DNA of 64,000 nucleotides from Gonocerus acuteangulatus (taxonomy: Eukaryota > Arthropoda > Insecta > Hemiptera > Coreidae): the NCBI GenBank assembly GCA_946811695.1, contig OX328126.1, forward strand, positions 7,454,197-7,518,196, written 5' to 3'. Every line of letters begins with the position of its first letter. Position 1 is the stretch's first letter. Position numbers and translations under genes: made by a program. Shown here one piece after another: positions 43,196-53,583 of this stretch. The notes beneath the pieces were generated by a model. It made no database searches. It was not told the origin of the DNA and worked only from the letters and a program-made list of their open reading frames with translations.

Positions 43196-43843
43196 GCCCT
43201 TCCTCCACCTGACGCCCTCCGCCCGTTCTATTCGAGGCAATTCGTTTTCTTTTGCGTTTCTGCACGTTTTTCTACTTACTTCGTCTTCATCCTGCCCTTA
43301 TTCACATGCGGTTTTATTTGCCTTTTCTCTTAAGCGGGGTTTAGAGGAAGGAAAAGAGAACGACATAGCTCCTGCCTCCCTACCCCTGAGAGATTTCTGT
43401 AGAAATATAACTCCAAACCACTGTAAACCGTTGGGGACAAATACCGAGATGTTATTCGAAGAATAGAATACCAACGATGAATACTGAAGGAGAACCTCAT
43501 TTCTATTAAACTGTCCCTTTTAAATCCTTCATCCCCTTCTGCCCCTGTCTCTATCTAGCGGAAAAATGCAATAAATGCCGAAAATACCATTTCATTTTCG
43601 TAACTTAAGGTCTACAGAAAACGTCACGAGTCATTTCGGCCCACGAATCATTCCCAGCGCTTGTGATGCGAATAACCGAGATCTGGAATCAGCACAAATT
43701 ATCATAATATTTAGGCCATAACTCTAATATTTTAAACTTACATCATGTTTTTTATGCAACAGCCTTCCATAAATGCTTCTGTTAGTTTCTTCTATCTGTA
43801 ACAAAATAATAATTTGAAGTTCTTTCTATACAAAACTTCCAAA

Positions 43844-44124
43844 CATGGGCATATATAAGGGGGGGGCTGAGGGGGCTGCAGCCCCTTCCGAAATTTTGAT
43901 TTGATGGTAAAAACTTGTCGTAAAACCCTTAAAAATAAATTAAATAAGATCACATAGTTCATAAAACATATTTTATTTTACGTCTAATAGCGTTTTAGTT
44001 GCCTAAAACTATTCCAAGCTCTACATTTTTAGTATTCCAAACCCCGGAAATGGTCTCAGCCCCCCCCCCCCCCCCCCGAAAGTTTCCCAGCCCCTCCCGA
44101 AATTATTTTCTATATAGGCCCATG
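43844..44124 (+). mobile_element. hAT-type MITE (G/C-run family), copy 7
   Basis: Ends are CATGGGCATATATAAGGGGG and CTATATAGGCCCATG. A perfect 8-bp duplication CTTCCAAA is at 43836-43843 and 44125-44132. C run at 44060-44077. Best-preserved copy with the 6465 copy. Confidence 0.95.
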
Positions 44125-44982
44125 CTTCCAAAGTGTTAGTTCCATTGCTTTTAACGGGTCTTAGTGTCTGTTTCTTAGTTTTTATTGCTTATTGTTTTTA
44201 CTTATTTTAGTTGTTCGCAACAATGGCGATTCAACAGCAGAAATTATTCAACATCATACATATAATAAGTAAAATAAAATACTGCATAATGGTCACGGTC
44301 CTTGCGTGTGACATAACACAATGACTTATTTCTTCAAACGGACGTCAGGTTGAGTCGCGAAAAATTCCTAAAAAGGGTTCATGATTTACTGCCCGATATA
44401 TTAGCTTTTCTGGAAAATGAAAAATGGCTCACAGTTTTGGCATTTTTTAGACGCCGGAAAACTATGATTGAGATGATTAGCAACAAACGCATTCAAAAGT
44501 AAATTGCAACTTATGTTAGATCAACTGAAAAGAAACATTCTGAAGCATTCTCCTTCTTTGAAATGAAGAATTCCTGAGTTGAATTATGATATTTTTGAAT
44601 TATCAAATATTTTGGGCCCATTCGAAATATCATTAAATTAGCAAACATGGAATAATTTATAAGCTACATTTTTGTTGTAAAAACATTGAGGTATTAGCAA
44701 CATAAATAGCTTGTCAGTTTAAATTGGACTCATGTTCCATTACCTGTTTATAATGTTCTGCTACTTATTTGTGTTAACAAAAAATGTTCTTATAAGTGAT
44801 TTGTATTTGTAGATCCAGTGGCGTAACAGTTTTTGAAACCCCCCCCCGCAAAACTTTCTTTAGGGACTCTCTCCCCACACTTAAGGTCAGACCGTCACAG
44901 CCCTACGGCGAAGTATCTGATCTGATCGCGTAGTGCTAAAATTTACGGTACGTTAAGTTAATATTGACCGATAATTAAAAAA

Positions 44983-45899
44983 AAAAGTCCGTCACGCAGG
45001 AGCTGCATAACTAAGCACTTTCCTCAGAATTTGGGTAGTGTAGACTGCTTTCCAGAACAATTTGCTTAAAATATCCTACATAAATAAAATAAAAACATGA
45101 ATAGTTCTCTTTTAAATTTGTAATGAGTATCTGATCAATTATTAATTTGCTTCCAGAGTTATGTTTACACATGGTACCTACTACACTACTTAATAAATAC
45201 AAAAAACCTCATATTATCGTATTTTGATCTAACGCAGGAACAGGATATAGTCCCTCTAGTGGTAGAAAGCGCTCCTTGCGGCGGCTTTGTGAACCTACGT
45301 CTGGCGGGCTTTTCTATTGAAATATATTACAAAGTAAACCCCCGCTTTCCGATTGACCGATTCAGCTCATTTTTACAACACTTCTTTCTCATGATTTACC
45401 CACGACGTATGCCGCGTTTCGTTACAATACAGCAGAAATTACGACCGGTATATTAGGAATTTGGGTCCGGAGTAAACCCCCCCTTCTAATGAACCGATTT
45501 AGTTTATTTTTACAACACATATTTACCTGTAGATTACCACTACGAATACCGAGTTTCGTCGAAATATACCAAAAATCACGGCTGGTAGTGGCGAATTGGT
45601 ATTGTGGGTCCGGAGTAAACCCCCCTCCTAATGAACCGATTTAGTTCATTTTTATATCTCACTTTTCTCTCTATATTACCACTACGAATACCAAGTTTCG
45701 TTGAAATATAACAAATATTACGGCTGAAATGGTCAAATTAGTGTTTTGGGTTCGGGGTAAACCCCCCCTTCCGGTGGACCGACTTTGGTGGTTAACGAAC
45801 TCGTTCAATCGTTTGCTAATTGAATGCTATATACCAAGTTTCGTGACGAAAAAACAAAAACTCTGGCCGCTATCGTGTTAACAGACAAACATATATATT

Positions 45900-45957
<58 letters not shown>

Positions 45958-46098
45958 TAGATAGATAGATATAAATTTTAACGGGGGTCATTTTCGATGT
46001 CTACTAGGTAGGATCGATAAAGATTTGAAGAAATTTTTCAAAAATTCCGTCATGAGTCCAACCTCAAGCTACTTTCCTTCGAAGGAAAGTGCTAAAAA
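44983..46098 (-). repeat. 1.1-kb dispersed element, copy B (inverted)
   Basis: Reverse complement of the 9063-10170 element with high similarity across its whole length, including the AGCACTTTCC ends, the 120-base internal repeats, the GCAGCTCCTGCGTGACGGAC end block and the small open frame (45011-45202), which differs from copy A at one residue (Asn to Ser). Confidence 0.92.
45900..45970. repeat. (TA)n/(TAGA)n microsatellite inside copy B
   Basis: TA run followed by GATAGATAGATAGATAT. It sits at the same element position as the run at 9197-9245. Confidence 0.93.
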
Positions 46099-46199
46099 GC
46101 ATAAATGTTTTGGGTTGGGGGCCCCTATTCGTTGGCCCCCCCGTGTACGCCACTGTGTAAATCAACCATACTGCCTTATTGATTTTAATTATTCTGTTC

Positions 46200-46363
46200 A
46201 TTAAGTCTGCAAATGTGTTTTATCTTTTAGCTGACGAAGGCTTCCGAAGAGTAGCCGAAAAGTCCTTAATAAAGATTTTTACAAAAATCGTATTGATGTT
46301 TTCTTAGCCTAATCCCAACTATTCCCTGATTGGTTATCACCTCGACGGATAACTATCTACACC
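46200..46363 (+). mobile_element. PLE 3'-terminal fragment
   Basis: A hammerhead-like motif (46231-46264) followed by TTAGCCTAATCCCAACTATT, CACCTCGACGGATAACTATC, the same terminal block as in the PLE at 13639-14575. No endonuclease codons remain. It abuts the 3' end of the receptor ORF. Confidence 0.65.
46222..46276 (+). ncRNA. Hammerhead-ribozyme-like motif 3
   Basis: CTGACGA (46231-46237), one A, a helix II GGCT...AGCC of 4 bp with a larger loop (46239-46256), GAAA (46257-46260), AG, then TC (46263-46264). Helix I can form from AG/CT next to the core plus ATCTTT (46222-46227) with AAAGAT (46271-46276), leaving an internal loop as in natural type I hammerheads. Helix II is weaker than in motifs 1 and 2, so this copy may be decayed. 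Confidence 0.5.
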
Positions 46364-47215
46364 TCATATTATAATATACTTAATACTCGCCTGTTTATAT
46401 AAACAGAAGCCTGCTCCGCACATCCGTAGGGCCAGATAAGAAAATAAACTCATTAATATAATGCTGTTGATTTTAGTCAACCTGTCTTCGAAATTTCTCA
46501 AAGAATTTATTAAACAGAAATATCCATAGAAGAATTTCACTAAGAAAAAAATAATGACGAATCCAAAGCATTGAAAAAGTCGTTCAACAGATGACGTAAT
46601 AGAAATTAAAGCGCCAAGCATAACGTCTGAGTCGTTTACAATTTGCACTGATGCAAAAAGTGAACGCAATAGAAACATCAAATTTACAAATGGTAATAGA
46701 CAAGTTGCTTCGTAAGAGAACAAATCGATCATGTTTGACAAACTCAAAAATAGTCCACTTATAATATCCCAGAATGTTAACTTTTCTGTAAAAAGGTAAG
46801 AAAAAAGAAAGAAAAATGAGAGGAGCAAAATTTTATCGACCATTACATTTGGCGACCATCGCCAATAAATCCCTTGTGAGAGTAGTATCTTTTCTATGGC
46901 CAACACCTCATCACGTAACCTTTTTAGGGTTTTCCGTCCGCTTATCAACAAAACAATAGTTGATAAGATGACCGCTGTCGTTTCAATAATTTCTATCAGA
47001 GTGAAATTGAGGAAATTACTTTTTATCAAAATAATAATTATGCTGAATACATGAATTATGGAGCCAAAGATACAAACAGAATTTGTCACTAGGTCGCAAC
47101 GTGACAAGTCAGTAGTGGGATCAAGAGGGACGCCTAAAAACCCAGATATTCTAAAAGACCGCCGAAAAGCTTTGTCTGTGTTCTCTACCGCAGGCCAGGC
47201 ATTTCTGACGTGCAT
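46364..47215 (-). CDS. Gustatory-receptor-like 7TM protein, incomplete
   Basis: The ORF of 283 residues starts MHVRNAWPAVENTDKAF and looks like an arthropod gustatory receptor (7tm_7 family, ligand-gated cation channels of chemosensory cells). Hydrophobic helices are near residues 45-65, 72-94, 128-146, 150-175, 178-196, 215-245 and 250-270. The ISGFLGVPLD start and LRDEVLAIEKIL loop are family-like. Family members are about 380-450 residues and end with TYhhhhhQF in a small last exon. That part is missing here: the frame runs into a TAA soon after KQASIK, where GTATAT could be a splice donor. The last exon is not seen to the left within recognisable sequence. It is therefore either a gene with a distant last exon or a pseudogene. 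A PLE fragment sits directly at its 3' side. Family assignment is by overall pattern only. Confidence 0.55.
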   Translation of the reverse strand: MHVRNAWPAVENTDKAFRRSFRISGFLGVPLDPTTDLSRCDLVTNSVCIFGSIIHVFSIIIILIKSNFLNFTLIEIIETTAVILSTIVLLISGRKTLKRLRDEVLAIEKILLSQGIYWRWSPNVMVDKILLLSFFFLFSYLFTEKLTFWDIISGLFLSLSNMIDLFSYEATCLLPFVNLMFLLRSLFASVQIVNDSDVMLGALISITSSVERLFQCFGFVIIFFLVKFFYGYFCLINSLRNFEDRLTKINSIILMSLFSYLALRMCGAGFCLYKQASIKYIII

Positions 47216-47935
47216 ATTTCCAAATTGACAGGATTAATTAGAAATTGTCAGCGAACCATAAAACCTAAGATGGACATCAGTGTAAGAAATGGATACACAC
47301 GAATATTAACTGCGAGTCACCGTTCACTTTTCCATGCTTCGATCAATAACAGCTATGTTTATAAATGTACATTAGTTGATTGATATCAATAATTCAAGAA
47401 GAAAAGTATTGATAAGGATTATTCTAATGTCATCAAGAAGATAAACAATTTGTAATAATTCATTTTGTATACTGTTAGTCTTACATATATTTATAGCGTC
47501 TACAGAAACGGACTCCGCTTGTGACGCATTCCGAAATCTAGGCGTACTGTAGTGCGTGCACCAGGCCAAAGTCCGGCCTAAGCACACTGTGTGTATATTA
47601 CACGCCGTATTAGAGCCGATTTTTACACCCTCATAACTTTCAACCAGTTAAAGATAAACTTATGAAATTTTACAAAGATATTAGTCTAATAGATATAAGT
47701 AAAACTGGAAAGTTTCACAATTCTACATTGAATAGTTTCTGACATAAAAGCGATCGAAAATCGGAATTTATAGGACTCACTCACTCATCAAAATTATTAG
47801 GCACTTCCAAAGAAGCTACAGACTTGAAATTTTGCAGGATGATAGAGATTAGGGTGTTATTAAAGGCAAAAATCGAAAAATTATGAAACGTGTTTTACTC
47901 TGCTTCCAGGGAGAGGGAGGTGCCAGTTTTGTACT
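47216..47935. other. Upstream of the receptor, unassigned
   Basis: AT-rich sequence with no clear gene. From about 47600 the sequence (TTTTACACCCTCATAACTTTC, ACTCACTCACTCATC) resembles the unclassified repeat units seen at 56-58 kb. Confidence 0.35.
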
Positions 47936-47940
47936 TCTTC

Positions 47941-48186
47941 AAAATCGTCTATCAGCTATTTGTCTGTCTGTTTGTTGTTTATAAAAACGACAACAACCGA
48001 TTTTGACCATACTAGCCACACAGATCGGTCTTGGTCCGGGGAGTGTCATACGCTAGGTCAAAATCGTCTATCAGTTGTCTGTCTGTATGTTTCTTCCTTG
48101 TACAAATCCACAGTGTTAGACCGATTTTGACCAAACATGGTAATCAGGTAGGTCTTGATCCGGGGAGTGTTATAGGTTAGGTCAAA
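47941..48186. repeat. Tandem duplication, about 120-bp unit x 2
   Basis: AAAATCGTCTATCAG(C/T)T, GTCTGTCTGT, CCGATTTTGACCA and GGTCTTG(G/A)TCCGGGGAGTG recur with starts at 47941 and 48060, and a third partial unit at 48184. Units are about 80-85 percent alike by eye. Confidence 0.85.
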
Positions 48187-48189
48187 GTC

Positions 48190-48260
48190 ATCTAGGACTC
48201 CCAGTTCGGAGGTCACGGGTTCGAAAACCCTGTGAACCCGAACAGTTACAGATTTGCGTT
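48190..48260 (+). mobile_element. tRNA-like SINE fragment
   Basis: GGAGGTCACGGGTTCGAAAA followed by CCCTGTGAACCCG has a good B box and a T-arm-like pairing, but no intact A-box half. It is treated as a SINE relic. Confidence 0.4.
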
Positions 48261-48479
48261 ATTAGATTTTAATATGACTTATTTGGTTTCTAATTTATTT
48301 TTGTTTTTCTAGATGCAGAAATTAGGTGTAGTATGGCACGCCAAGTAACAGCTAGTAAAGTTATGAAAAATAAAATATTGACACGATTTATTATTATTAT
48401 TATTAACAACGGGTGCCCACGTAGAGGGAGCTGCACCGAGGCCAACAAGGCCTATTGTGCCACCCGACAAGCCAGCCTG

Positions 48480-51332
48480 TTACACCAACAGCGCCGTATC
48501 CGAGATGAACCTTAGCAGAGTTCGAAGGTTCAGTTCAGGTAGCCTTCTAGGGTCATCTATGAAGTCTGCACCAAAATACAGGTATCTCTTTGCTACAAGA
48601 GCTGGACATCTGCATATGATGTGATACGGCGTCTCGTCGTCTTCAAAGCATAGTCTGCACCATGAGGTCCTGGTCAGCCCCATGGAGTAGAGGTGCCGGT
48701 GCATTCTACAGTGACCTGTAAGAAGAGCTGTAACTAGTCTTACCTTGGACCTGCACAGATTAAGGAGAGTCTCAGTCCTCTTCTTGTCCACAAAGGAAAG
48801 GAACAGCTTCGCCCGTCTCTGGGTGGAGCTGCTGCACCACTTCCTCCTGTGCTCAGCTTCCGCCCACCTTCTAATACTTAATCTGGCCACAGCTGGTGCG
48901 ATCCCACATTGAGGTTCTGGTGATAGGGGGATTGTCGCTGCACCAATATTGGCCAACTCGTCAGCTCTTTCATTACCCTGGATACCAGAGTGGCCTGGGA
49001 CCCACTCCAGTCTGACCTTGTTACGTCGTCCAAGTAAGTTTAAGCTGTCTTTGCATTGCTGTACCACCTTTGACCTGATCCTATTCGTGGATAGAGCTCT
49101 TATGGCCGCTTGGCTGTCGGAGAAAATAGTGAAGCGCCTGTCTAATGGAGAGCCGCTATTCATAAGGTCTGCGCAAGCGCCGATGGCGGTGACTTCAGCT
49201 TGGAACACCGTAGCATACCTCCCCAGAGGCAAGGCAACATTATGTGTGGACCCCTGAATCCACACGCCAGCTCCTGTGCCAGATTCGGTTTTTGAGCCGT
49301 CTGTGTAACAAAACCGATCCACCCGGCTTGGTGTTAATTTGTGCTCCAGCGCTGCTTCCCTCGGCTTGATCACAGTTGTAAAGTTTGAGGTGAAGGAGTG
49401 CTGGTCCTGAAAGTCCAATGGCATGCAGAGAATTGGGTCCTGCCAGTTCCTTCGGATAATCGCACAGTGAGCCCCTAGGGTTGGGCAAGGTTCGTGCCCT
49501 AAAATAGCGAATCTGTACGCTGAGCATCTAGCTATCTCTTCGATATATATCTCTACTGGTTTAAGGTCAAGTAGAATCTCCATAGCTCCTGTCGGTGTGG
49601 AACCCATTGCTCCCGTAATCATCAGGCAAGCCAGCCTTTGTGGGGAGCACAGAGTCTTCTTAACACTGTCAGTGCCGCATCGATGCCACCACACTACTGC
49701 ACTGTAAGTGATGATAGGCCTCACAATCATTGTGTAAATCCAGTGCATACCTTTAGGGGTAATGCCCCAATTATTCCCCACTACCCTCCGGCAGGCCCAC
49801 AAGGTTTTTGTGGCTCTACCTGCTATCTTGCGGATATGCTCCTGCCAGTTAAGCTTTGAGTCTAGGGTAACACCCAAGTACTTCACTGTCTTGGAAAAGC
49901 TTAAGTTATGGCCTGACAGGCTCGGTGTGCCCAGTCCATCCAGTTTCCTCTTCAAAGTAAAAGGCACCACTGTAATTTTCTGTGGATTAATCCTAAGGTT
50001 CTTCTCCTGGCACCACTTGTCCACCGAAGACAGTGCCGTGTCCAGCAGTTCACTCACAGTTGATTGCACCTTACCAACCACCGTAATTACCAGATCATCT
50101 GCGTATGCCTGTGCTGAGAAGCCCTGATTCTTCAGCCTCGTCAGCAGTGTATCCACCACTAGACACCACAGGAGGGGTGACAGGACACCCCCCTGGGGAC
50201 ATCCTGTCCTAGGTACAATACTCTTACTGTAGGTCCCCTCCGTCAGCCTAATGATGCGGTTCTTCAGAAGATTGACAGTCCAGTATGTGACGAATTCTTC
50301 GACATCTTTCTCGATCATGGCTTCTTCAACTGCCCTAATAGGGGTGCAGTCGAAGGCCCCCTCCACATCAAGAAATGCGCACAGAGCAATTTCCTTGTAC
50401 TGTAGTGCTCGCTCCAGTCTGCACACTAGATGGTGGAGAGCCAATTCACATGACTTGCCAGACTGGTACGCATATTGTTGTTCGTTAAGGGGGTTCCGTC
50501 TTAACGCAGTGTCTCTTATATGCCTGTCTATGATCTTCTCCAGTGCCTTCAGTAGGAAGGACGATAGACAAATCGGCCTGTAGTCCTTGGCATACAGGTG
50601 TGAAGCTCTACCTTGTTTGGGAATGAAGCAGAGTTTGGCCACTCTCCAGGTCCGTGGAATATGTCCCATAACCAAACTACTCCTGAAGAGTAGTAGGAGC
50701 GTTGGCAAGAGTATATCTACCCCATGTTGCAGAAATGCTGGATATATGCCGTCTAGGCCCGGCGATTTATATGGTTTGAACGTTCCAATGGCCCATCTGA
50801 CGTGCGCTGCCTTGACAATTTCCCTCGCATGCCTCCATGCCTCCGGATTACCTCGTCTGATGGGATAGTCATCTCCTTCATATGAGTTAGCCTCCTCGCT
50901 AGTTGGAAAATGAGTAGCGAGGATATAGTTCATGGTTTCTTCCACCGATTCCGTATAGCCTTCAGCCTTCTTAACAGTCCCAATAAGTTTAGTGGGGCTG
51001 TTGGCTAAAACCTTATGGAGTCTTGAGTATTCCGTTACACTATTCACTTCTGTGCAGAATTTCCTCCATGACTCTCTCTTAGCTTTCCTCACAGCTGTGT
51101 TGTACTGTGACAATTTCTTCCTGTATTCCTCCCAGGTGCCTCTGCGTTTAGCTCTGTTAAAGAGCTTCCTTGCTTCACTCCTGAGTCTGGACAGGTTCCC
51201 ATTCCACCAGGAGGAACTGCTGTTGGTCACTACAGTTTTCCCAGCACAGCTACCTTCAAAAGCCACCTTAATGGCCTCGGTAATGTGATCATTTATGGCT
51301 TCTAAATCGATGCCAGTATGTGCTCTCCGTGG
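48480..51332 (-). pseudogene. LOA/R1-type LINE ORF2: RT + RNase H
   Basis: About 940 codons are open from a TGA at 51333-51335 down to the stop at 48480. Blocks are SSWWNGNLSRLRSEARKLF (linker), KSPGLDGIYPAFLQHGVDI, DYRPICLSSFLLKALEKI, FLDVEGAFDCTPI, CPQGGVLSPLLWCLVVD and YADDLVITVVGKV (catalytic DD), then RNase H with YTDGSKTESGTGAGVW, VFQAEVTAIGACADL, FSDSQAAIRAL and WVPGHSGIQGNERADELAN. The C-terminus carries CRMHRHLYSMGL and a CRLCFEDDETPYHIICRC finger. Each enzymatic domain is intact; the stop upstream breaks the link to the endonuclease. The many plus-strand frames across 48949-51288 are shadows. Confidence 0.92.
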
Positions 51333-51335
51333 TCA

Positions 51336-52090
51336 ATCGTCCATCTTTCCAAAAAGGATTTCGTTGAACCGGGACCACTCTGTGAGTCTCGGATTTCTGA
51401 TAACGCGCGCTGCGGGGCCTGCTGCCTCTATACAGTACGTATATACCTGTGGTCAGAACCCGAAATTTCATCTTCCACCCTCCAGTTCTTAACCACAGGT
51501 AGTAATCGCCTCGAAACAAGGGTAATATCAATGACCTCTCTTCTTGTCCTAATAACAAAGGTAGGCTCGCTGCCCCTATTAACGACATCCAGATCATTAT
51601 TTAAGACATAATCAAGTAATGACTCACCTCTTTGGTTGCAGTTAGTACTACCCCAGACCGTGTGATGAGCATTGGCATCACAGCCAATCAGGCACTGCAA
51701 GTCCCTCTCCCTGCAGTAGTCCACAACTAGGCGCAACTCAGCTCCTGGGGGGTTGCACCGCTCGTATGGGAGATAGGCCGAGGCCACCACCACCTCTCTC
51801 AGGCCATCTCCCACACGAGCGGTAATCTTCGCTACACACAGGTCTCTGCAACAAAATTGCCATAAAGGAAAAACGCTAAGACCAGATTTGAACAGGATAC
51901 AGGACCTGGGATTCCGCTCATGGCATGTTACGCATTTATAACCTTTCCATCCCAGACCCCGTGCCTGACCTTTGAACAGATAAGGTTCTTGTATTAAAAT
52001 TACATCTATACCCTTACCTCTAGCATACTGTTCCAGCAGAGCCGTAGCCGCCCTACAGTGATGCAGATTGACCTGCAGCAGCCTTATCAT
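51336..52090 (-). pseudogene. LOA/R1-type LINE ORF2: APE endonuclease
   Basis: The frame starts MIRLLQVNLHHCRAATALL and continues with DVILIQEPYL, SAYLPYERCNPPGAELRLV, LIGCDANAHHTVWGSTNCN, SEPTFVIRTRREVIDITLV and SGSDHRYI, the ordered N, E, D/N, D and SDH motifs of APE endonucleases. After SDHRYI a one-base shift moves to the frame AAGPAARVIRNPRLTEWSR, which ends at TGA 51333. All catalytic residues visible by eye are kept, so decay is recent. Confidence 0.9.
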
Positions 52091-52207
52091 CGTCTATGCA
52101 AGGTCATCCGGCTCCGCGGGCTTCCCACGAAGAGCTCGGGTCAGCTCGCTTCCAGTCTGCGAAGAGGGAGGGTCAAGACCCACCTCCCCTAGCCCGGAAA
52201 CTGACCG

Positions 52208-52447
52208 TCACTCCATGTGTTCCGCCACACGGTCCCGATCTCCTTCCACAGACGATTTCGGCTTCCCTTCGGGCTCAGATACGACAGCCACTTCCGCCTC
52301 CATGGCCGCCACCTCACCCTCAGTTCGAGAAGTCGCCTCATCTATCTCCTTGACACGATAAAAAGTACGTAAAATAATAAAACATAGTTCACGTCCCCGT
52401 GTCATTCTCCTTAAGCCAAAAATCGACGACAACAACTCCAAATTCAC
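52208..52447 (-). pseudogene. LOA/R1-type LINE ORF1, C-terminal remnant
   Basis: An acidic frame ends EIDEATSRTEGEVAAMEAEV, then SVEGDRDRVAEHME and stop, shortly upstream of ORF2. No zinc knuckle is visible. Assignment as ORF1 is by position and composition, so it is tentative. Confidence 0.4.
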
Positions 52448-53500
52448 TTACAATAAGTATTGATATCCCCCCAAAAAAACTAACGTTGAAAACGAGGGAC
52501 AAGTTCCAGGCCCCTCCCAAAAACACTTTTCCTATGAAAGTTATGATATCATAGTATCGGCCAAGTCTTAGGCTCTTAATACCTTGTCAAGAACCTAATA
52601 ATACCCTCTCACTTATTTGTGCAAGCCAGTTTCCGCTACATCTCCCCGCCGAGTGCCCCTCCATTCAGTCTCTACTGAAATTAAGAGAAACCTACGAGTT
52701 CCCTGGAACTCCTGACCGAAGGAGGACTTTAAGGCCAGTAACGGCTAGCTGCCTAAAGCCAAAGCATCCGGTTCTGACGCCCCTCTAAGATTTTACACCT
52801 GTGCCTCCAACGCTGCTCTGTTACAATTTATCTACAATGACAGATATGTTTCCTAAAAATTTGTACGATATTCAACCATGTAGCCCTGATAGGCGAACTT
52901 CTAGAACTCCAAAATCCGGCAGCTGGCGCCATTTAACCGCTCTCACACTACACTGCTAATAAAAATTACGCGATTTTGATGAAATTGGCGAAAAAGAAAA
53001 TTACACTCTTACTCTTCATACTCTCATGTGAATACACTCTTCATTTTTGTACATTGCCACAGCGCATGCGCGAACGCCACTGCGCATGCGCAAACGCCAG
53101 CAGTCACTTTTTTGTAACGGTCTTTTCCAATTTAGTCACTGCTAAAGCATATTTATGCTAAAATCTTCTGGATGATTCAAAACGTCAAGTTCTACATTGT
53201 TAGAGCAGTGAGGTATTTGTTCTGTGATAATTTATTTTCTTTCTCAACATAATTTTCGACCACCTTGGAACAGAATGAAGAATCGTTCGTGTTCTACTTA
53301 GTTCTTGTACATCTGGACGTGCTATTGTATGTTTGAACTGTAAATAATGCTTCTCTTTAAAACTAATAGTTACTTTTATTAAAGTTCATAATTTCACAAG
53401 CATTTCTACGTTTTAAAAACCTTTAGATAGAAAAAAAAGGAAGAGTGTCCAAACCCGCTTTGTATTATAGAGTACACCAATGCTGCGTTTTATATAATTT
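52448..53500. other. Region upstream of NSUN6
   Basis: Should contain the NSUN6 promoter. Two GCGCATGCGC words occur close together (near 53065 and 53085). No repeat family is recognised except possible LINE 5' sequence before about 52950. Confidence 0.4.
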
Positions 53501-53508
53501 TTGAGAAA

Positions 53509-53583
53509 ATGGAACAATTCTGTCCCTTTGACCACGTTGAAGAAATAATTAAACATGTTCCAGAATTCTACTTCAAGTCAGAG
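53509..53583 (+). CDS. NSUN6 probable first coding exon
   Basis: ATG at 53509 opens a 25-codon exon, MEQFCPFDHVEEIIKHVPEF then YFKSE, ending before GTTATT. An 82-base intron to CAG at 53665 keeps frame with the next exon. The donor is weak, so this exon is a prediction. Confidence 0.6.

Larger units (their letters stand above)
48388..52447 (-). mobile_element. LOA/R1-type non-LTR retrotransposon, 5'-truncated
   Basis: On the minus strand: the end of ORF1 (52447-52208), the ORF2 endonuclease (52090-51428), RT and RNase H (51330-48480), a short 3' UTR, and a (TAA)n tail at 48389-48404. Endonuclease motif LQVNLHHC, RT box YADDLVITV and a C-terminal RNase H fit the LOA/R1 group. One frameshift and one in-frame stop separate endonuclease and RT. 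Coding sequence is GC-richer than its AT-rich surroundings. Sequence up to about 52950 may be more of its 5' part. Confidence 0.88.

Noticed and set aside
48949..51288. Several plus-strand ORFs of 70-120 codons
   Set aside because: They are shadows of the GC-rich LINE ORF2 on the minus strand.
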